Shown here: piece by piece, positions 14,730-22,750 of the stretch
How the letters are laid out: the number at the start of each line of letters is the position of its first letter
How positions within the stretch are numbered: position 1 is the first letter of the stretch
Source: Thermodesulfovibrionia bacterium
GTDB taxonomy: Bacteria; Nitrospirota; Thermodesulfovibrionia; JACRGW01
Length of the DNA stretch: 35,104 nt
Reading direction: 5' to 3'
NCBI GenBank assembly: GCA_919902995.1
Contig: CAKKSD010000055.1
Coordinates: 1 to 35,104, forward strand
Translations under genes and position numbers: made by a program
Notes under the pieces: generated by a model
Seen by the model: only the letters and a program-made list of their open reading frames with translations
The model's database searches: none
Told to the model about the DNA's origin: nothing

Positions 14730-16958
14730 ATGGAAAAGAAATTCGGGGTGTATCTCTGTAAGGGTTGCGGTATAGAAGAGGCTATTGATATTGAACGACT
14801 CTCAACCATAGCAACCAAGGATATGAAGATGTCCCTCTGCAGAATCCATTCTGCATTATGCGCACCTGAGGGAATACAGTTAATAAAAGATGATATTAAA
14901 GAGGGTGTAAATACAATAGTTATCGGAGCCTGCTCTCCCAGAGTCAAGTTTGAGGAGTTCGATTTCCCCGGGACTATAACCGAAAGAGTAAATATCAGGG
15001 AGTTTGTTGCCTGGAGTCAGCATCCAAAAACAGATGATACGCAGAGCCTTGCTTCAGATTATCTTATAATGGGAATCGTCAGGGTACAGAAGGGTGAGCC
15101 TCCAGAACCTAATATCCTCGAGGATTTAAGCAATACACTGCTCGTAGTAGGTGGCGGTATAACAGGAATGACATCTGCCCTCGAGGCAGCAAATGCAGGA
15201 TATAAAATTGTACTTGTAGAAAAGGAACCACAGCTTGGTGGATTTGTAAATAAATTATATAAAAAGATACCGACAGGAGAATTTAAGGAACCGCTGATTG
15301 TTGATACAGACATAGATAAAATGATTAAAGAAGTAGAAATTCATCCGAACATACAAGTCTATAAGTCAGCAAAGGTATCAAAGACCGATGGCCAGCCAGG
15401 ATTATACGATGTAACCATATCATCAAACGGCAATTCTGAAACGATTAAAATCGGAGCTATCGTCCTTGCCACAGGATGGAAGCCCTATGATGCAAATAAA
15501 CTTGACCATCTCGGATACGGCAGGTTTAAAAATGTTGTAACGAATATCGAGTTCGAGGAAATTGCAAGGAAGAATAATGGCAAGATCTTAAGGCCTACCG
15601 ATAGGAAAGAAGCAAAGAAGGTTGCTTTTATTCTGTGTGCAGGGCAGAGAGACCCGAATCACCTCCCCTATTGCTCTGCCATGTGCTGTACAAATTCCCT
15701 GAAACAGGCAAAGTACGTGAGGCAGAACCCTGATTCAGTAGCAATGATCTTATATAAAGATATAAGGACACCAGGAAGACTGGAATATTATTACAGCGAG
15801 GCCCAGAATGACCCGGGAGTAATGCTCACAAAAGCTGAAGTAACAGGCGTAACTAATGCAGGAAACGGTAACCTCTATGTGGAAATGGAAAACAGCTTCT
15901 TCGGCGAAAAAGTCAAGGTTGAAGCAGACCTTGTTGTCCTCGCCATCGGTATGGTTCCTTCTACGAGAGAACCACAGGAATATCTTGATGGGCTCACAGC
16001 TGCCTCTGCAAAGGGTGATGAAGCGAAAAAGGCCTATTTAGATTCAACCCCTGCGCCTGAGTTTATACTGAACCTCAGCTACAGACAGGGTCCCGAGATA
16101 CCTTCACTCGAAGGGGCCTATGGATTTGCTGACTCAAACTTTATATGTTTCCAGTATGAAACAAGAAGGACCGGCATTTATTCAGCAGGTGCTGTTAAAC
16201 AGCCTATGAATATAGCAGAGTCTCAGGAAGATGCAGCAGGCGCTGCTTTCAAGGCGATACAGTGCATTGACCATATATCCAAAGGTATAGCAATGCACCC
16301 GAGGGCATGGGATACGACATTCCCTGATGTCTATCTTTTAAGGTGCACGGCCTGTAAACGCTGCACAGAGGAATGTCCTTTCGGCGCTATAGATGAAGAT
16401 GAAAAGGGAATCCCTTATTACAAGATTAACAGGTGCAGGCGTTGTGGTACCTGTATGGGTTCATGCCCTGAAAGGATCGTATCCTTTAAGGATTACAGCG
16501 TGGATATAATTGGCTCTATGATTAAGTCCATAGATGTGCCTGAGGAAGAGTTCAGAATAGTTTCATTTGTCTGCGAAAATGACGCCTACCCTGCCCTTGA
16601 TACAGCAGGAATTAACAGGAAGACGATAGACTCCAGTGTGAGGTTTATCTCTCTGAGATGTCTTGGCGGAATGAACCTTGTATGGGTTGCCGATGCCCTT
16701 TCAAAAGGTATTGATGGCGTGCTTCTTATAGGTTGTAAATTTGGAGAGAATTACCAGTGCCACTTTGTGAAGGGGAGTGAACTCGCAGATTATAGATTCG
16801 GTAAAGTAGGTGAAACCCTTGACAGACTCCGTCTTGAAGCAGAAAGAGTCAAGATGCTGCAGGTTTCTATCAATGAGTATGATAAGCTTCCTGAAATGAT
16901 TAACGAGTTTGTGGAGAAAGTTAAGGAGATAGGGCATAATCCCTTTAAGGGACTTTAA
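14730..16958 (+). CDS. qmoB: QmoB, HdrA/MvhD-like flavin and iron-sulfur subunit
   Basis: This 742-residue protein is the large flavoprotein of the Qmo complex. The N-terminal part resembles the extra HdrA N-terminal domain (C10, C13, and a CSPRVKFEEF motif). The FAD domain has VVGGGITGMTSALEAANAGY with GGG at 141-143. The HdrA signature CAGQRDPNHLPYCSAMCC is present. Two [4Fe-4S] ferredoxin motifs follow (C539, C542, C545, C549 and C569, C572, C575, C579). The last 140 residues are an MvhD-type domain, with VSFVCENDAYPALDTAGI, RFISLRCLGGMN and GCKFGENYQCHFVKG. In electron-bifurcating Hdr-Mvh complexes the same domain types connect hydrogenase and HdrA; in Qmo they are fused. The ribosome site TAGGAG precedes the ATG. 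It lies between two repeat-filled gaps in the qmo operon. Confidence 0.96.
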   Translation: MEKKFGVYLCKGCGIEEAIDIERLSTIATKDMKMSLCRIHSALCAPEGIQLIKDDIKEGVNTIVIGACSPRVKFEEFDFPGTITERVNIREFVAWSQHPKTDDTQSLASDYLIMGIVRVQKGEPPEPNILEDLSNTLLVVGGGITGMTSALEAANAGYKIVLVEKEPQLGGFVNKLYKKIPTGEFKEPLIVDTDIDKMIKEVEIHPNIQVYKSAKVSKTDGQPGLYDVTISSNGNSETIKIGAIVLATGWKPYDANKLDHLGYGRFKNVVTNIEFEEIARKNNGKILRPTDRKEAKKVAFILCAGQRDPNHLPYCSAMCCTNSLKQAKYVRQNPDSVAMILYKDIRTPGRLEYYYSEAQNDPGVMLTKAEVTGVTNAGNGNLYVEMENSFFGEKVKVEADLVVLAIGMVPSTREPQEYLDGLTAASAKGDEAKKAYLDSTPAPEFILNLSYRQGPEIPSLEGAYGFADSNFICFQYETRRTGIYSAGAVKQPMNIAESQEDAAGAAFKAIQCIDHISKGIAMHPRAWDTTFPDVYLLRCTACKRCTEECPFGAIDEDEKGIPYYKINRCRRCGTCMGSCPERIVSFKDYSVDIIGSMIKSIDVPEEEFRIVSFVCENDAYPALDTAGINRKTIDSSVRFISLRCLGGMNLVWVADALSKGIDGVLLIGCKFGENYQCHFVKGSELADYRFGKVGETLDRLRLEAERVKMLQVSINEYDKLPEMINEFVEKVKEIGHNPFKGL

Positions 16959-16963
16959 TCTTC

Positions 16964-16993
16964 CTAAATCCCCCTTTGCCAAGGGGGATTTAG
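16964..16993. repeat. Strong 13-bp hairpin of the AAATCCCCCTT type downstream of qmoB
   Basis: CTAAATCCCCCTT is followed by the loop TGCC and the exact complement AAGGGGGATTTAG. It begins six bases after the qmoB stop. There is no T tract, so it is more likely a mobile palindromic repeat or transcript-stability hairpin than a terminator. A further GGGGGATT follows immediately. Confidence 0.8.
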
Positions 16994-17018
16994 GGGGATT
17001 AAGGAAGGCATCAGCCAT

Positions 17019-17086
17019 GACAGGCGAGACGCCTGTCCTACTGTTAGGAATACACGCTTATTGGTAGGACAGCCGTCTCGGCTGTC
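17019..17086. repeat. Double-hairpin GACAGGCG/GACAGCCG repeat between qmoB and qmoC
   Basis: Two hairpins, GACAGGCG-AGA-CGCCTGTC at 17019-17037 and GACAGCCG-TCT-CGGCTGTC at 17068-17086, are separated by 30 bases. They use the same stems as the element at 14643-14689, but the loops differ and the spacing is larger, suggesting a diverged or rearranged second copy. Confidence 0.8.
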
Positions 17087-17110
17087 CGAATAATTACAGG
17101 AGGTAAATAA

Positions 17111-18226
17111 ATGTCAGAGCAGATAATAACCCCTGATTTAGGTTTTGTAAAGGATATCATCGCCTCAGGAGGAGATTCTGTAAAAAAATGTTACCAGTGT
17201 GCCGCATGCACTGTTGTATGCAATGTCACGCCTGACAGTAAGCCCTTTCCGAGAAAAGAGATGATATATGCCCAGTGGGGACTCAAGGATAAGCTTATAA
17301 ATAATCCTGATATTTGGCTGTGCCATAACTGTAATGACTGCACGAAATACTGTCCCCGCGGAGCAAGGCCGGGTGATATATTCTCTGCAATGAGGCGGAA
17401 ATTCATCGAGGATAATTCAATACCCTCCTTAATGGGAAAAGTAGTTACGCAAACGAAGATGACACTTCTTGCCCTTGCAATACCTTTTATACTATTTTTA
17501 GCTGTACTCGGAATAACAAGCCATCTCCGCATCCCTGAAGGAGATATAGTCTATTCGAAGTTCTTCCCTATTTTATATATAGAGATAATATTTATATCCG
17601 CTGTCAGCCTCGCAGGCATTGTCTATCTGGCGAGCCTTGTCCGTTTCTGGAATAACATGAGAAAAAGTAATAGTCAGTCATTCTCAAAAGGTTTTATACC
17701 TGCTCTCATAGAGACTCTCGCCGAGTTTCTTAAACACTCAAGATTCGGAAAGTGCGGACCTAATGCTGATCGGAGAATTCCACATTTGCTTGTATTTTTC
17801 GCTTTTATCGGGCTCGCTATTACGACAATCTGGGTCACATACTATTATTATGTACCTAAGGTCAACACGCCTATCCCCCTGACTGACCCAATGAAATGGC
17901 TTGCGAATATAAGTGCCTCTGCCTTACTTATCGGAGGCGCTTTGTTGATGATTAACAGGACAAAGAATAAGGGTTTTATATCAAAAAGCTCCTCCTTCGA
18001 CTGGACCTTCGCAATTATAATAATGCTTCTCTGCATTACAGGAATCCTTACTGAACTCATCAGGCTTGCTGGTATCTCTACACTTGCATATCCAATCTAT
18101 TTTATACATTTGATCTTCGTTTTCTATACCATCGTATTCTTCCCCTATTCAAAACTTGCCCATATGGGCTACAGGTCACTTGCGATAACATATTCCAAGA
18201 TGACTGACAGAGATATATCGGCCTGA
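17111..18226 (+). CDS. qmoC: QmoC, HdrC-like ferredoxin fused to HdrE-like membrane cytochrome b
   Basis: This 371-residue membrane subunit connects Qmo to the quinone pool. The N-terminal third is HdrC-like with two [4Fe-4S] motifs (C27, C30, C33, C37 and C71, C74, C77, C81). From about residue 115 there are six hydrophobic segments, starting with MTLLALAIPFILFLAVLGIT and including IPHLLVFFAFIGLAITTIWV, WTFAIIIMLLCITGILTELI and YPIYFIHLIFVFYTIVFFPY. These match a NarI/HdrE-type cytochrome b that binds heme b. Membrane-embedded histidines such as H in IPHLLVFF and in FIHLIF are candidate heme ligands. A strong ribosome site (ACAGGAGGTAAATAA) precedes the ATG. It completes the qmoABC set, 39 bases before hppA. 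Confidence 0.96.
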   Translation: MSEQIITPDLGFVKDIIASGGDSVKKCYQCAACTVVCNVTPDSKPFPRKEMIYAQWGLKDKLINNPDIWLCHNCNDCTKYCPRGARPGDIFSAMRRKFIEDNSIPSLMGKVVTQTKMTLLALAIPFILFLAVLGITSHLRIPEGDIVYSKFFPILYIEIIFISAVSLAGIVYLASLVRFWNNMRKSNSQSFSKGFIPALIETLAEFLKHSRFGKCGPNADRRIPHLLVFFAFIGLAITTIWVTYYYYVPKVNTPIPLTDPMKWLANISASALLIGGALLMINRTKNKGFISKSSSFDWTFAIIIMLLCITGILTELIRLAGISTLAYPIYFIHLIFVFYTIVFFPYSKLAHMGYRSLAITYSKMTDRDISA

Positions 18227-18265
18227 TTGTATATAGGAAAATTATCTAATAAAGGAGGAAAATAG

Positions 18266-20320
18266 ATGAGCGGGATTATTCTTTTTGCTTTAATCTGCGG
18301 TATTGTCGGTGTTGCTTATGCACTTATGACTGCAGTATGGGTAAATAAGCAAGACGCAGGCAGTGAGCGTATGCAGCAGATCTCAAATGCTGTGAAAGAA
18401 GGCGCTTATGCCTTTCTTGCTCGTGAGTATAAGACAGTTGCTTTAGTGGCAGTTGGACTTATAATCCTGATATCATTAGTCCCAAAACTTGGTATTTGGC
18501 CTGCTATAGGATTTCTTATTGGAACGTGTGGCTCAGCACTTGCTGGCTACATTGGCATGATGGTTTCTGTGAGGGCAAATGTCCGCACAACACAGGCTGC
18601 AAGCAAAGGACTTCAATCAGCCTTGACTTTATCCTTTAAGGGCGGCTCGGTTACTGGTCTCATGGTAGTAGGCCTCGGCCTCATCAGCCTTGCAGGTTTT
18701 TACCTTATAGTAACCTCTGCAATGGATGATATGCATAAGGCATTCCATGCCCTTGTGGGTCTTGGCTTTGGTTGTTCCCTTATGAGTGTGTTTGCACGTA
18801 TCGCAGGCGGTATCTACACAAAGGCAGCAGATGTCGGTGCAGACCTTGTAGGAAAAGTTGAGGCAGGCATTCCAGAGGATGACCCGAGGAATCCGGCAGT
18901 TATAGCTGACCAGGTTGGAGACAATGTCGGCGATTGTGCTGGCATGGCCGCTGACCTCTATGAGACCTATGTCGTGACACTGGTGGCGGCAATGTTGCTG
19001 GCAAAGACAGCATTCGGGGCAGAAAGCCCATGGGTTGAATTCCCACTTCTGATAGGTGGTATCTCCATTGTTGCTTCCATAATCGGCACATTCTTTGTGA
19101 AGCTGGGTAAGGGACAATATATTATGGGTGCCCTGTATAAAGGATTGGCAGTCTCAGGCATACTTGCTGCAATCGCATTTTACTTTGTATCAGTAAGGTT
19201 TATTCAGGGACTTTCAGGAACCGATGCTGGAGTCTTTACTGCAAGCAGCGTGTTTCTCACAGCAGTGATAGGACTTGTCCTCACGGGTCTCATAGTTATG
19301 ATTACAGAGTATTTCACATCAAAAAGTTTTGGCCCTGTTAAGCATATAGCCGCAGCGAGTCAGACTGGACATGGCACAAATGTCATAGCAGGTCTTGCAG
19401 TAAGTATGAAATCAACAGGGATGCCTGTCATAGTTATCGTTGCAGCTATACTCGGCGCATATGCCCTTGGCGGTGGTTTTAGCGGCAATGCGGTTGGAGG
19501 TCTTTTTGCAATTGCTCTTTCAGCAGTTTCAATGCTTTCCATGACTGGTATTGTTGTTGCCATTGACTCATATGGCCCGATAACAGATAATGCAGGTGGA
19601 ATTGCTGAGATGGCAGAATTACCAAAGGAAATCCGTGCAATAACAGACCCATTGGATGCAGTTGGTAACACTACAAAGGCTGTTACAAAGGGATATGCTA
19701 TTGGTTCTGCAGGGCTTGCAGCACTTGTCCTGTTTGCAGAATATTCGAGATCTTTCGGAGAGGCACTGGCTTTTGACCTTTCTAATCCAATGGTCTTAGC
19801 AGGGCTGTTTATCGGCGGTCTTCTTCCTTACTACTACGGTTCACTCCTGATGGAAGCAGTAGGAAAGGCTGCAGGTGGTGTTGTTGAGGAGGTAAGAAGG
19901 CAGTTCCGTGAGATAAAAGGTATTATGGAAGGTACGGGAAGACCAGAATACGGGAAGTGCGTTGATATTGTCACAAAGGGAGCTATCCGTCAGATGATGC
20001 TACCTGCCATGATTCCAGTTGCAACTCCAATTATTGTTGGCATTCTTCTCGGAAGGGAGGCATTGGGTGGAGTTCTCATTGGGAGCATTATAACAGGTCT
20101 CTTCCAGGCAATTGCCATGACAAGCGGCGGCGGTGCGTGGGATAACGCGAAGAAGTTTATTGAGGACGGCATGTACGGCGGAAAAAAGAGCCCTGCCCAC
20201 CAGGCGGCTGTGACAGGCGACACAGTTGGTGACCCTTACAAAGACACAGCAGGCCCTGCAATTAACCCTATGATAAAAGTTATTAATATTGTTGCATTAT
20301 TGATTGTACCGCTTATTTAG
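18266..20320 (+). CDS. hppA: Membrane-bound proton-pumping pyrophosphatase, K+-independent type
   Basis: This 684-residue integral membrane enzyme with about 16 helices hydrolyses PPi and pumps protons. Substrate and Mg-binding motifs are plain: [20 protein letters not shown], followed by [15 protein letters not shown], the later [12 protein letters not shown], and [18 protein letters not shown] near the C-terminus. The subfamily-deciding motif reads GNTTKA with lysine at residue 471. K+-dependent enzymes, including all known Na+ pumps, have GNTTAA there, so this is expected to be a K+-independent H+ pump. It follows qmoC with its own ribosome site (AAAGGAGGAAAATAG) and is closed by a terminator. 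Sat releases PPi, so the enzyme both pulls sulfate activation forward and conserves energy from it. Direct transport data are absent. Confidence 0.97.
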   Translation: MSGIILFALICGIVGVAYALMTAVWVNKQDAGSERMQQISNAVKEGAYAFLAREYKTVALVAVGLIILISLVPKLGIWPAIGFLIGTCGSALAGYIGMMVSVRANVRTTQAASKGLQSALTLSFKGGSVTGLMVVGLGLISLAGFYLIVTSAMDDMHKAFHALVGLGFGCSLMSVFARIAGGIYTKAADVGADLVGKVEAGIPEDDPRNPAVIADQVGDNVGDCAGMAADLYETYVVTLVAAMLLAKTAFGAESPWVEFPLLIGGISIVASIIGTFFVKLGKGQYIMGALYKGLAVSGILAAIAFYFVSVRFIQGLSGTDAGVFTASSVFLTAVIGLVLTGLIVMITEYFTSKSFGPVKHIAAASQTGHGTNVIAGLAVSMKSTGMPVIVIVAAILGAYALGGGFSGNAVGGLFAIALSAVSMLSMTGIVVAIDSYGPITDNAGGIAEMAELPKEIRAITDPLDAVGNTTKAVTKGYAIGSAGLAALVLFAEYSRSFGEALAFDLSNPMVLAGLFIGGLLPYYYGSLLMEAVGKAAGGVVEEVRRQFREIKGIMEGTGRPEYGKCVDIVTKGAIRQMMLPAMIPVATPIIVGILLGREALGGVLIGSIITGLFQAIAMTSGGGAWDNAKKFIEDGMYGGKKSPAHQAAVTGDTVGDPYKDTAGPAINPMIKVINIVALLIVPLI

Positions 20321-20336
20321 TTTTTTATATTATCTT

Positions 20337-20367
20337 AAAGGCCGGCAGCTTTAACTGTTGGCTTTTT
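20337..20367 (+). terminator. Rho-independent terminator after hppA
   Basis: An 8-bp stem, GCCGGCAG paired with CTGTTGGC including two G-U pairs, has the 6-base loop CTTTAA. It can be extended by A-U pairs and is followed by TTTTT. It begins 17 bases after the hppA stop, in the right place to end the sulfate-reduction transcript. Confidence 0.75.
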
Positions 20368-20384
20368 AATTTCAAGGAGTGATC

Positions 20385-21191
20385 ATGTTACCTGATATGA
20401 GCTCTGTAGAGCCTGTAAAACTGAGCCTGAACACCAGGTTCAGGTTCAGGTGCCATAAGGGCATAGTTTGTTTTACAAGGTGCTGTAGCGTTATAGATAT
20501 TCTCCTTACACCCTATGATATCCTGAGGATAAAGAATAGGCTTGTCATCTCATCCGGTGAATTCCTCGAAAAATATACATACATCCATATTGACGAAAAG
20601 TCCTTCTATCCATTCGTTATGCTCAAGATGCTCAGTGATGAAAAGAAAAGTTGTCCCTTTGTTACACAAGAAGGATGCACAATATATACAGACCGCCCTG
20701 CAAACTGCCGGTACTATCCTGTTGGACAGGGGATACTAAAAAGGAAAGAAGGTGAATCGATAATCGATGACGAATTCTATTTCTTTATTAAAGAACACCA
20801 CTGCCTCGGTTTTAAAGAAGATAAGGAATGGACTATAGAGGAGTGGAGGAATGACCAGGATGCATCCCTTTATGACGAAATGAACAGAGACTGGAAAATG
20901 TTCCTCTTAAGAACAAAGACCCCTGGACAGAAAGAACTTGACGATAAGAAACAGAAGATTTTCTATATGGCGAGTTATGACATGGACAGGTTCTCCCGTT
21001 ATATCTTCGGAAGTAAATTCCTTGAAGTCTTTCAGATGGATAAAACAGATATTGAGAAATTGAAGAGAAATGAAATAGAGCTTATGAAATTCGGCTTCAG
21101 GTATCTGCGATATATCCTACACATAGAAAAGACCTTGAAGATAAGAAATGGAATAATAAATGACCGTGTGGCAAAACCACAGAATATCTAA
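20385..21191 (+). CDS. YkgJ-like CxxxCC zinc/iron-chelating family protein
   Basis: This 268-residue protein has the cysteine pattern of the YkgJ/CxxCxxCC family. The first cysteines are at 23, 29, 33 and 34 (CHKGIVCFTRCC), followed by SCPFVTQEGCTIYTDRPANC and RYYPVG. These cysteines are thought to chelate zinc or an Fe-S cluster, but the biochemical role of the family is poorly known. The ATG at 20385 is chosen because AAGGAG at 20374-20379 is well placed; a GTG two codons earlier would overlap that site. The C-terminal half is charged and helical and shows no recognised domain. It lies just after the hppA terminator, so it may be transcribed separately. A link to sulfate metabolism rests on position only. 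Confidence 0.85.
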   Translation: MLPDMSSVEPVKLSLNTRFRFRCHKGIVCFTRCCSVIDILLTPYDILRIKNRLVISSGEFLEKYTYIHIDEKSFYPFVMLKMLSDEKKSCPFVTQEGCTIYTDRPANCRYYPVGQGILKRKEGESIIDDEFYFFIKEHHCLGFKEDKEWTIEEWRNDQDASLYDEMNRDWKMFLLRTKTPGQKELDDKKQKIFYMASYDMDRFSRYIFGSKFLEVFQMDKTDIEKLKRNEIELMKFGFRYLRYILHIEKTLKIRNGIINDRVAKPQNI

Positions 21192-21219
21192 ATAGGATAG
21201 GAATCCAGCCTCTAATATC

Positions 21220-21693
21220 TTAATATTTATCTTTAATACCGAGTATTATCAAAGCACAAACCGGTACTGGTATATCTCCACTCACAATCCATGTATTTCT
21301 CAGAGTAGCTCCTGATTTTGGTCTCCATTCCTTGCCGTCAAAGACCCATGTATTAGATAATCTTGTCCCAGATTTTGATTTCAGTTCCATGCCGTCCCAT
21401 GTATAGGTGTTTGAGAGGGTCACCCCCGACCTCGGTTTTAGCTCTTTACCATCCCAGACATAAGTATTTTTAAGAGTGGCTCCAGCCTTCGGTTTCAATT
21501 CCCTTCCATCGAAGACCCAGGTAGTCGCAAGCCTTGCCCCTGACTTTAGTTTTAACTCTTTCCCATTCCAGATGTATGTATTTGAAAAAGTAGCGCTGGA
21601 TTTTGGTCTAATCTCGCCATTAATTAATCCTTTAATTGATAGAGGAAAAAGTAAAAGAGCGATAAGGCTATAGGGAATAAAAATCTTTTTCAT
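21220..21693 (-). CDS. Exported protein of 19-residue tandem repeats
   Basis: This 157-residue protein begins with a short hydrophobic segment (IFIPYSLIALLLFPLSI) that looks like a signal peptide or anchor. It continues as six tandem units, the first degenerate. The five full units, residues 43-137, follow the pattern DGKELKPKSGATLxNTYVW, with W/F closing each unit and DG opening the next. Such G, N and aromatic spacing suggests a small beta-strand-turn per unit, stacking into a beta-solenoid or flower-like fold. The tail (IPVPVCALIILGIKDKY) is hydrophobic. I do not recognise the family and assign no function. It is 29 bases downstream of a Tat-signal protein on the same strand and probably co-transcribed with it. 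Confidence 0.75.
   Translation of the reverse strand: MKKIFIPYSLIALLLFPLSIKGLINGEIRPKSSATFSNTYIWNGKELKLKSGARLATTWVFDGRELKPKAGATLKNTYVWDGKELKPRSGVTLSNTYTWDGMELKSKSGTRLSNTWVFDGKEWRPKSGATLRNTWIVSGDIPVPVCALIILGIKDKY
21283..21567 (-). repeat. Five 57-bp tandem repeats within the repeat-protein gene
   Basis: Five in-frame units of 57 bp encode residues 43-137. The amino-acid repeat is better kept than the DNA; for example, units 2 and 3 differ at many third positions, so the array is probably old and under selection rather than a recent expansion. Confidence 0.8.
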
Positions 21694-21722
21694 ATAGCAT
21701 AATTTTAGTTATTAATATTCTT

Positions 21723-22304
21723 CTATAATAAGCCTTTTATATGCGGATCATTCGTTTTACTATATCTTGAGTTGATCCACCGCCTATATCCCCTTGCAAT
21801 AATCCTATCTCTAAGACCACTTGAAGTCGCCATTATTTCAATAATTGATGATATTTCGTTAGGAATATCCATTTCACAATAAATCACATACATTGATTCC
21901 GGCAAATTTAGATCCCGAATGTTATCTATGATACAGCATAACCCAGTCCATCCAAACTCATTACAGCAGCTAACATATTCTTCCCACATATCTCTGCCTA
22001 CGAGATTTCTATCAATAACGTTAAAAAACCCACTTAATACAAGGATATCTGGCGAAAAAGGCTCTCCATAGATTATCTCATGATCTATTTCCTTTGCGCA
22101 TTTTTTAATCTCTTCTTCAAGCTCCTTGTTATCGAACATGCAGAAGATCCTCCTTTCTTCTGGCATCCTATTGGAGTAAACAAATTCTGGTGATTGCAAT
22201 TTAAGAATATCCTTTAAACCTATACCTCCAATTAAGGATGGAGCAACCATACCCAATATACTACTGTTCATAAGACTTTTAAGAAATATTCTTCGGTTTA
22301 TCAT
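21723..22304 (-). CDS. Tat-signal hypothetical protein
   Basis: This 193-residue protein has a twin-arginine leader: RRIFLKSL at residues 4-11, then a hydrophobic stretch around SSILGMVAPSLIGGIGL. It is therefore probably exported folded through the Tat system, which often implies a cofactor or metal. The mature part contains several cysteines (in IFCMFD, KKCAKE, VSCCNE and GLCCIID) and a conserved-looking FSPDILVLSGFFNVIDRN segment. I recognise no domain. It is followed on the same strand by the 19-residue repeat protein. The start is supported by a preceding AAAGGAGGTTATTC ribosome site. Confidence 0.75.
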   Translation of the reverse strand: MINRRIFLKSLMNSSILGMVAPSLIGGIGLKDILKLQSPEFVYSNRMPEERRIFCMFDNKELEEEIKKCAKEIDHEIIYGEPFSPDILVLSGFFNVIDRNLVGRDMWEEYVSCCNEFGWTGLCCIIDNIRDLNLPESMYVIYCEMDIPNEISSIIEIMATSSGLRDRIIARGYRRWINSRYSKTNDPHIKGLL

Positions 22305-22364
22305 GAATAACCTCCTTTTTAATCCTATTCATCAATCATGCTTAAATAGCATAACAGACAGATA

Positions 22365-22380
22365 TGACAGCAGGCTGTCA
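22365..22380. repeat. Short hairpin TGACAGC-AG-GCTGTCA in the divergent gap
   Basis: A 7-bp stem with a two-base centre lies in the 179-bp gap between the Tat-signal gene and the Phd-type antitoxin. It has no T tract. The rest of that gap holds the promoter and operator listed separately. Confidence 0.4.
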
Positions 22381-22422
22381 GGGGGGATTAAATAATAAAA
22401 CCCATGGGAAATCATCCAGTCC

Positions 22423-22451
22423 TTGACAAAATCCATTTATGTCCATATAAT
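22423..22451 (+). promoter_or_regulatory. Consensus sigma-70 promoter of the Phd-PIN operon
   Basis: TTGACA at 22423-22428 and TATAAT at 22446-22451 are separated by exactly 17 bp, a perfect match to the housekeeping consensus. The antitoxin ATG lies 33 bases beyond the -10 box. Confidence 0.85.
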
Positions 22452-22472
22452 TAGTCATAAACAATGACTAAT
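22450..22472. promoter_or_regulatory. Operator of the Phd-PIN operon
   Basis: The perfect inverted repeat ATTAGTCAT-AAACA-ATGACTAAT overlaps the end of the -10 box and the expected transcription start. Antitoxins of the Phd/YefM family repress their own promoters by binding such palindromes, so this is the likely binding site. Confidence 0.75.
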
Positions 22473-22483
22473 AAGGAGGTCAT

Positions 22484-22750
22484 ATGAAGGCTACAACTGT
22501 TAACATCGCAGAAGGAAAGAAGGGGTTTAGCCGCCTGATTGAGGGTGCCTCTAAAAAGAAAGAAGGGATTATTGTGACAAAGAGAGGAAAACCTGTAGCT
22601 GTGATTGTACCCTATGAAGAATACCAGAGATCAAGGCGTGTAGAAGGTTACATGAAAATCATGGAAGCGAGGGAGGCCTTTCTGAAATCGGGTATTCTAT
22701 CTAATGAGGTTTTTAAGGAATCGAAGAAACAACTGGAGAAAAAACCTTGA
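22484..22750 (+). CDS. Phd/YefM-family antitoxin
   Basis: This 88-residue protein has the Phd/YefM fold signature: an N-terminal MKATTVNIAEGKKGFSRLIE DNA-binding and dimerisation segment, then EGIIVTKRGKPVAVIVPYEEY. The C-terminal helix (about 55-88) is charged and would bind the toxin. A strong ribosome site AAGGAGG lies seven bases before the ATG. Its stop overlaps the start of the PIN-domain toxin gene. It neutralises the toxin and represses its own promoter, whose operator is visible upstream. Confidence 0.93.
   Translation: MKATTVNIAEGKKGFSRLIEGASKKKEGIIVTKRGKPVAVIVPYEEYQRSRRVEGYMKIMEAREAFLKSGILSNEVFKESKKQLEKKP

Noticed and set aside
16964-16993. Hairpin after qmoB as a rho-independent terminator
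   Set aside because: No T tract follows, and the qmo operon continues with qmoC.
16701-17018. Minus-strand open frame over the qmoB 3' end
   Set aside because: It is a shadow of qmoB plus the AAATCCCCC hairpin, with no ribosome site.
13170-17086. Intergenic hairpins as a CRISPR array
   Set aside because: Repeat units are of different families and not regularly spaced by unique spacers, and no cas genes are present.
13368-18226. qmoABC as a heterodisulfide reductase (hdrABC) operon
   Set aside because: The HdrC-HdrE fusion in QmoC, the QmoB MvhD-type tail and the position directly after aprBA fit Qmo.
18266-20320. HppA as a Na+-pumping pyrophosphatase
   Set aside because: Known Na+ pumps are K+-dependent with alanine in the GNTTAA motif; here it is lysine.
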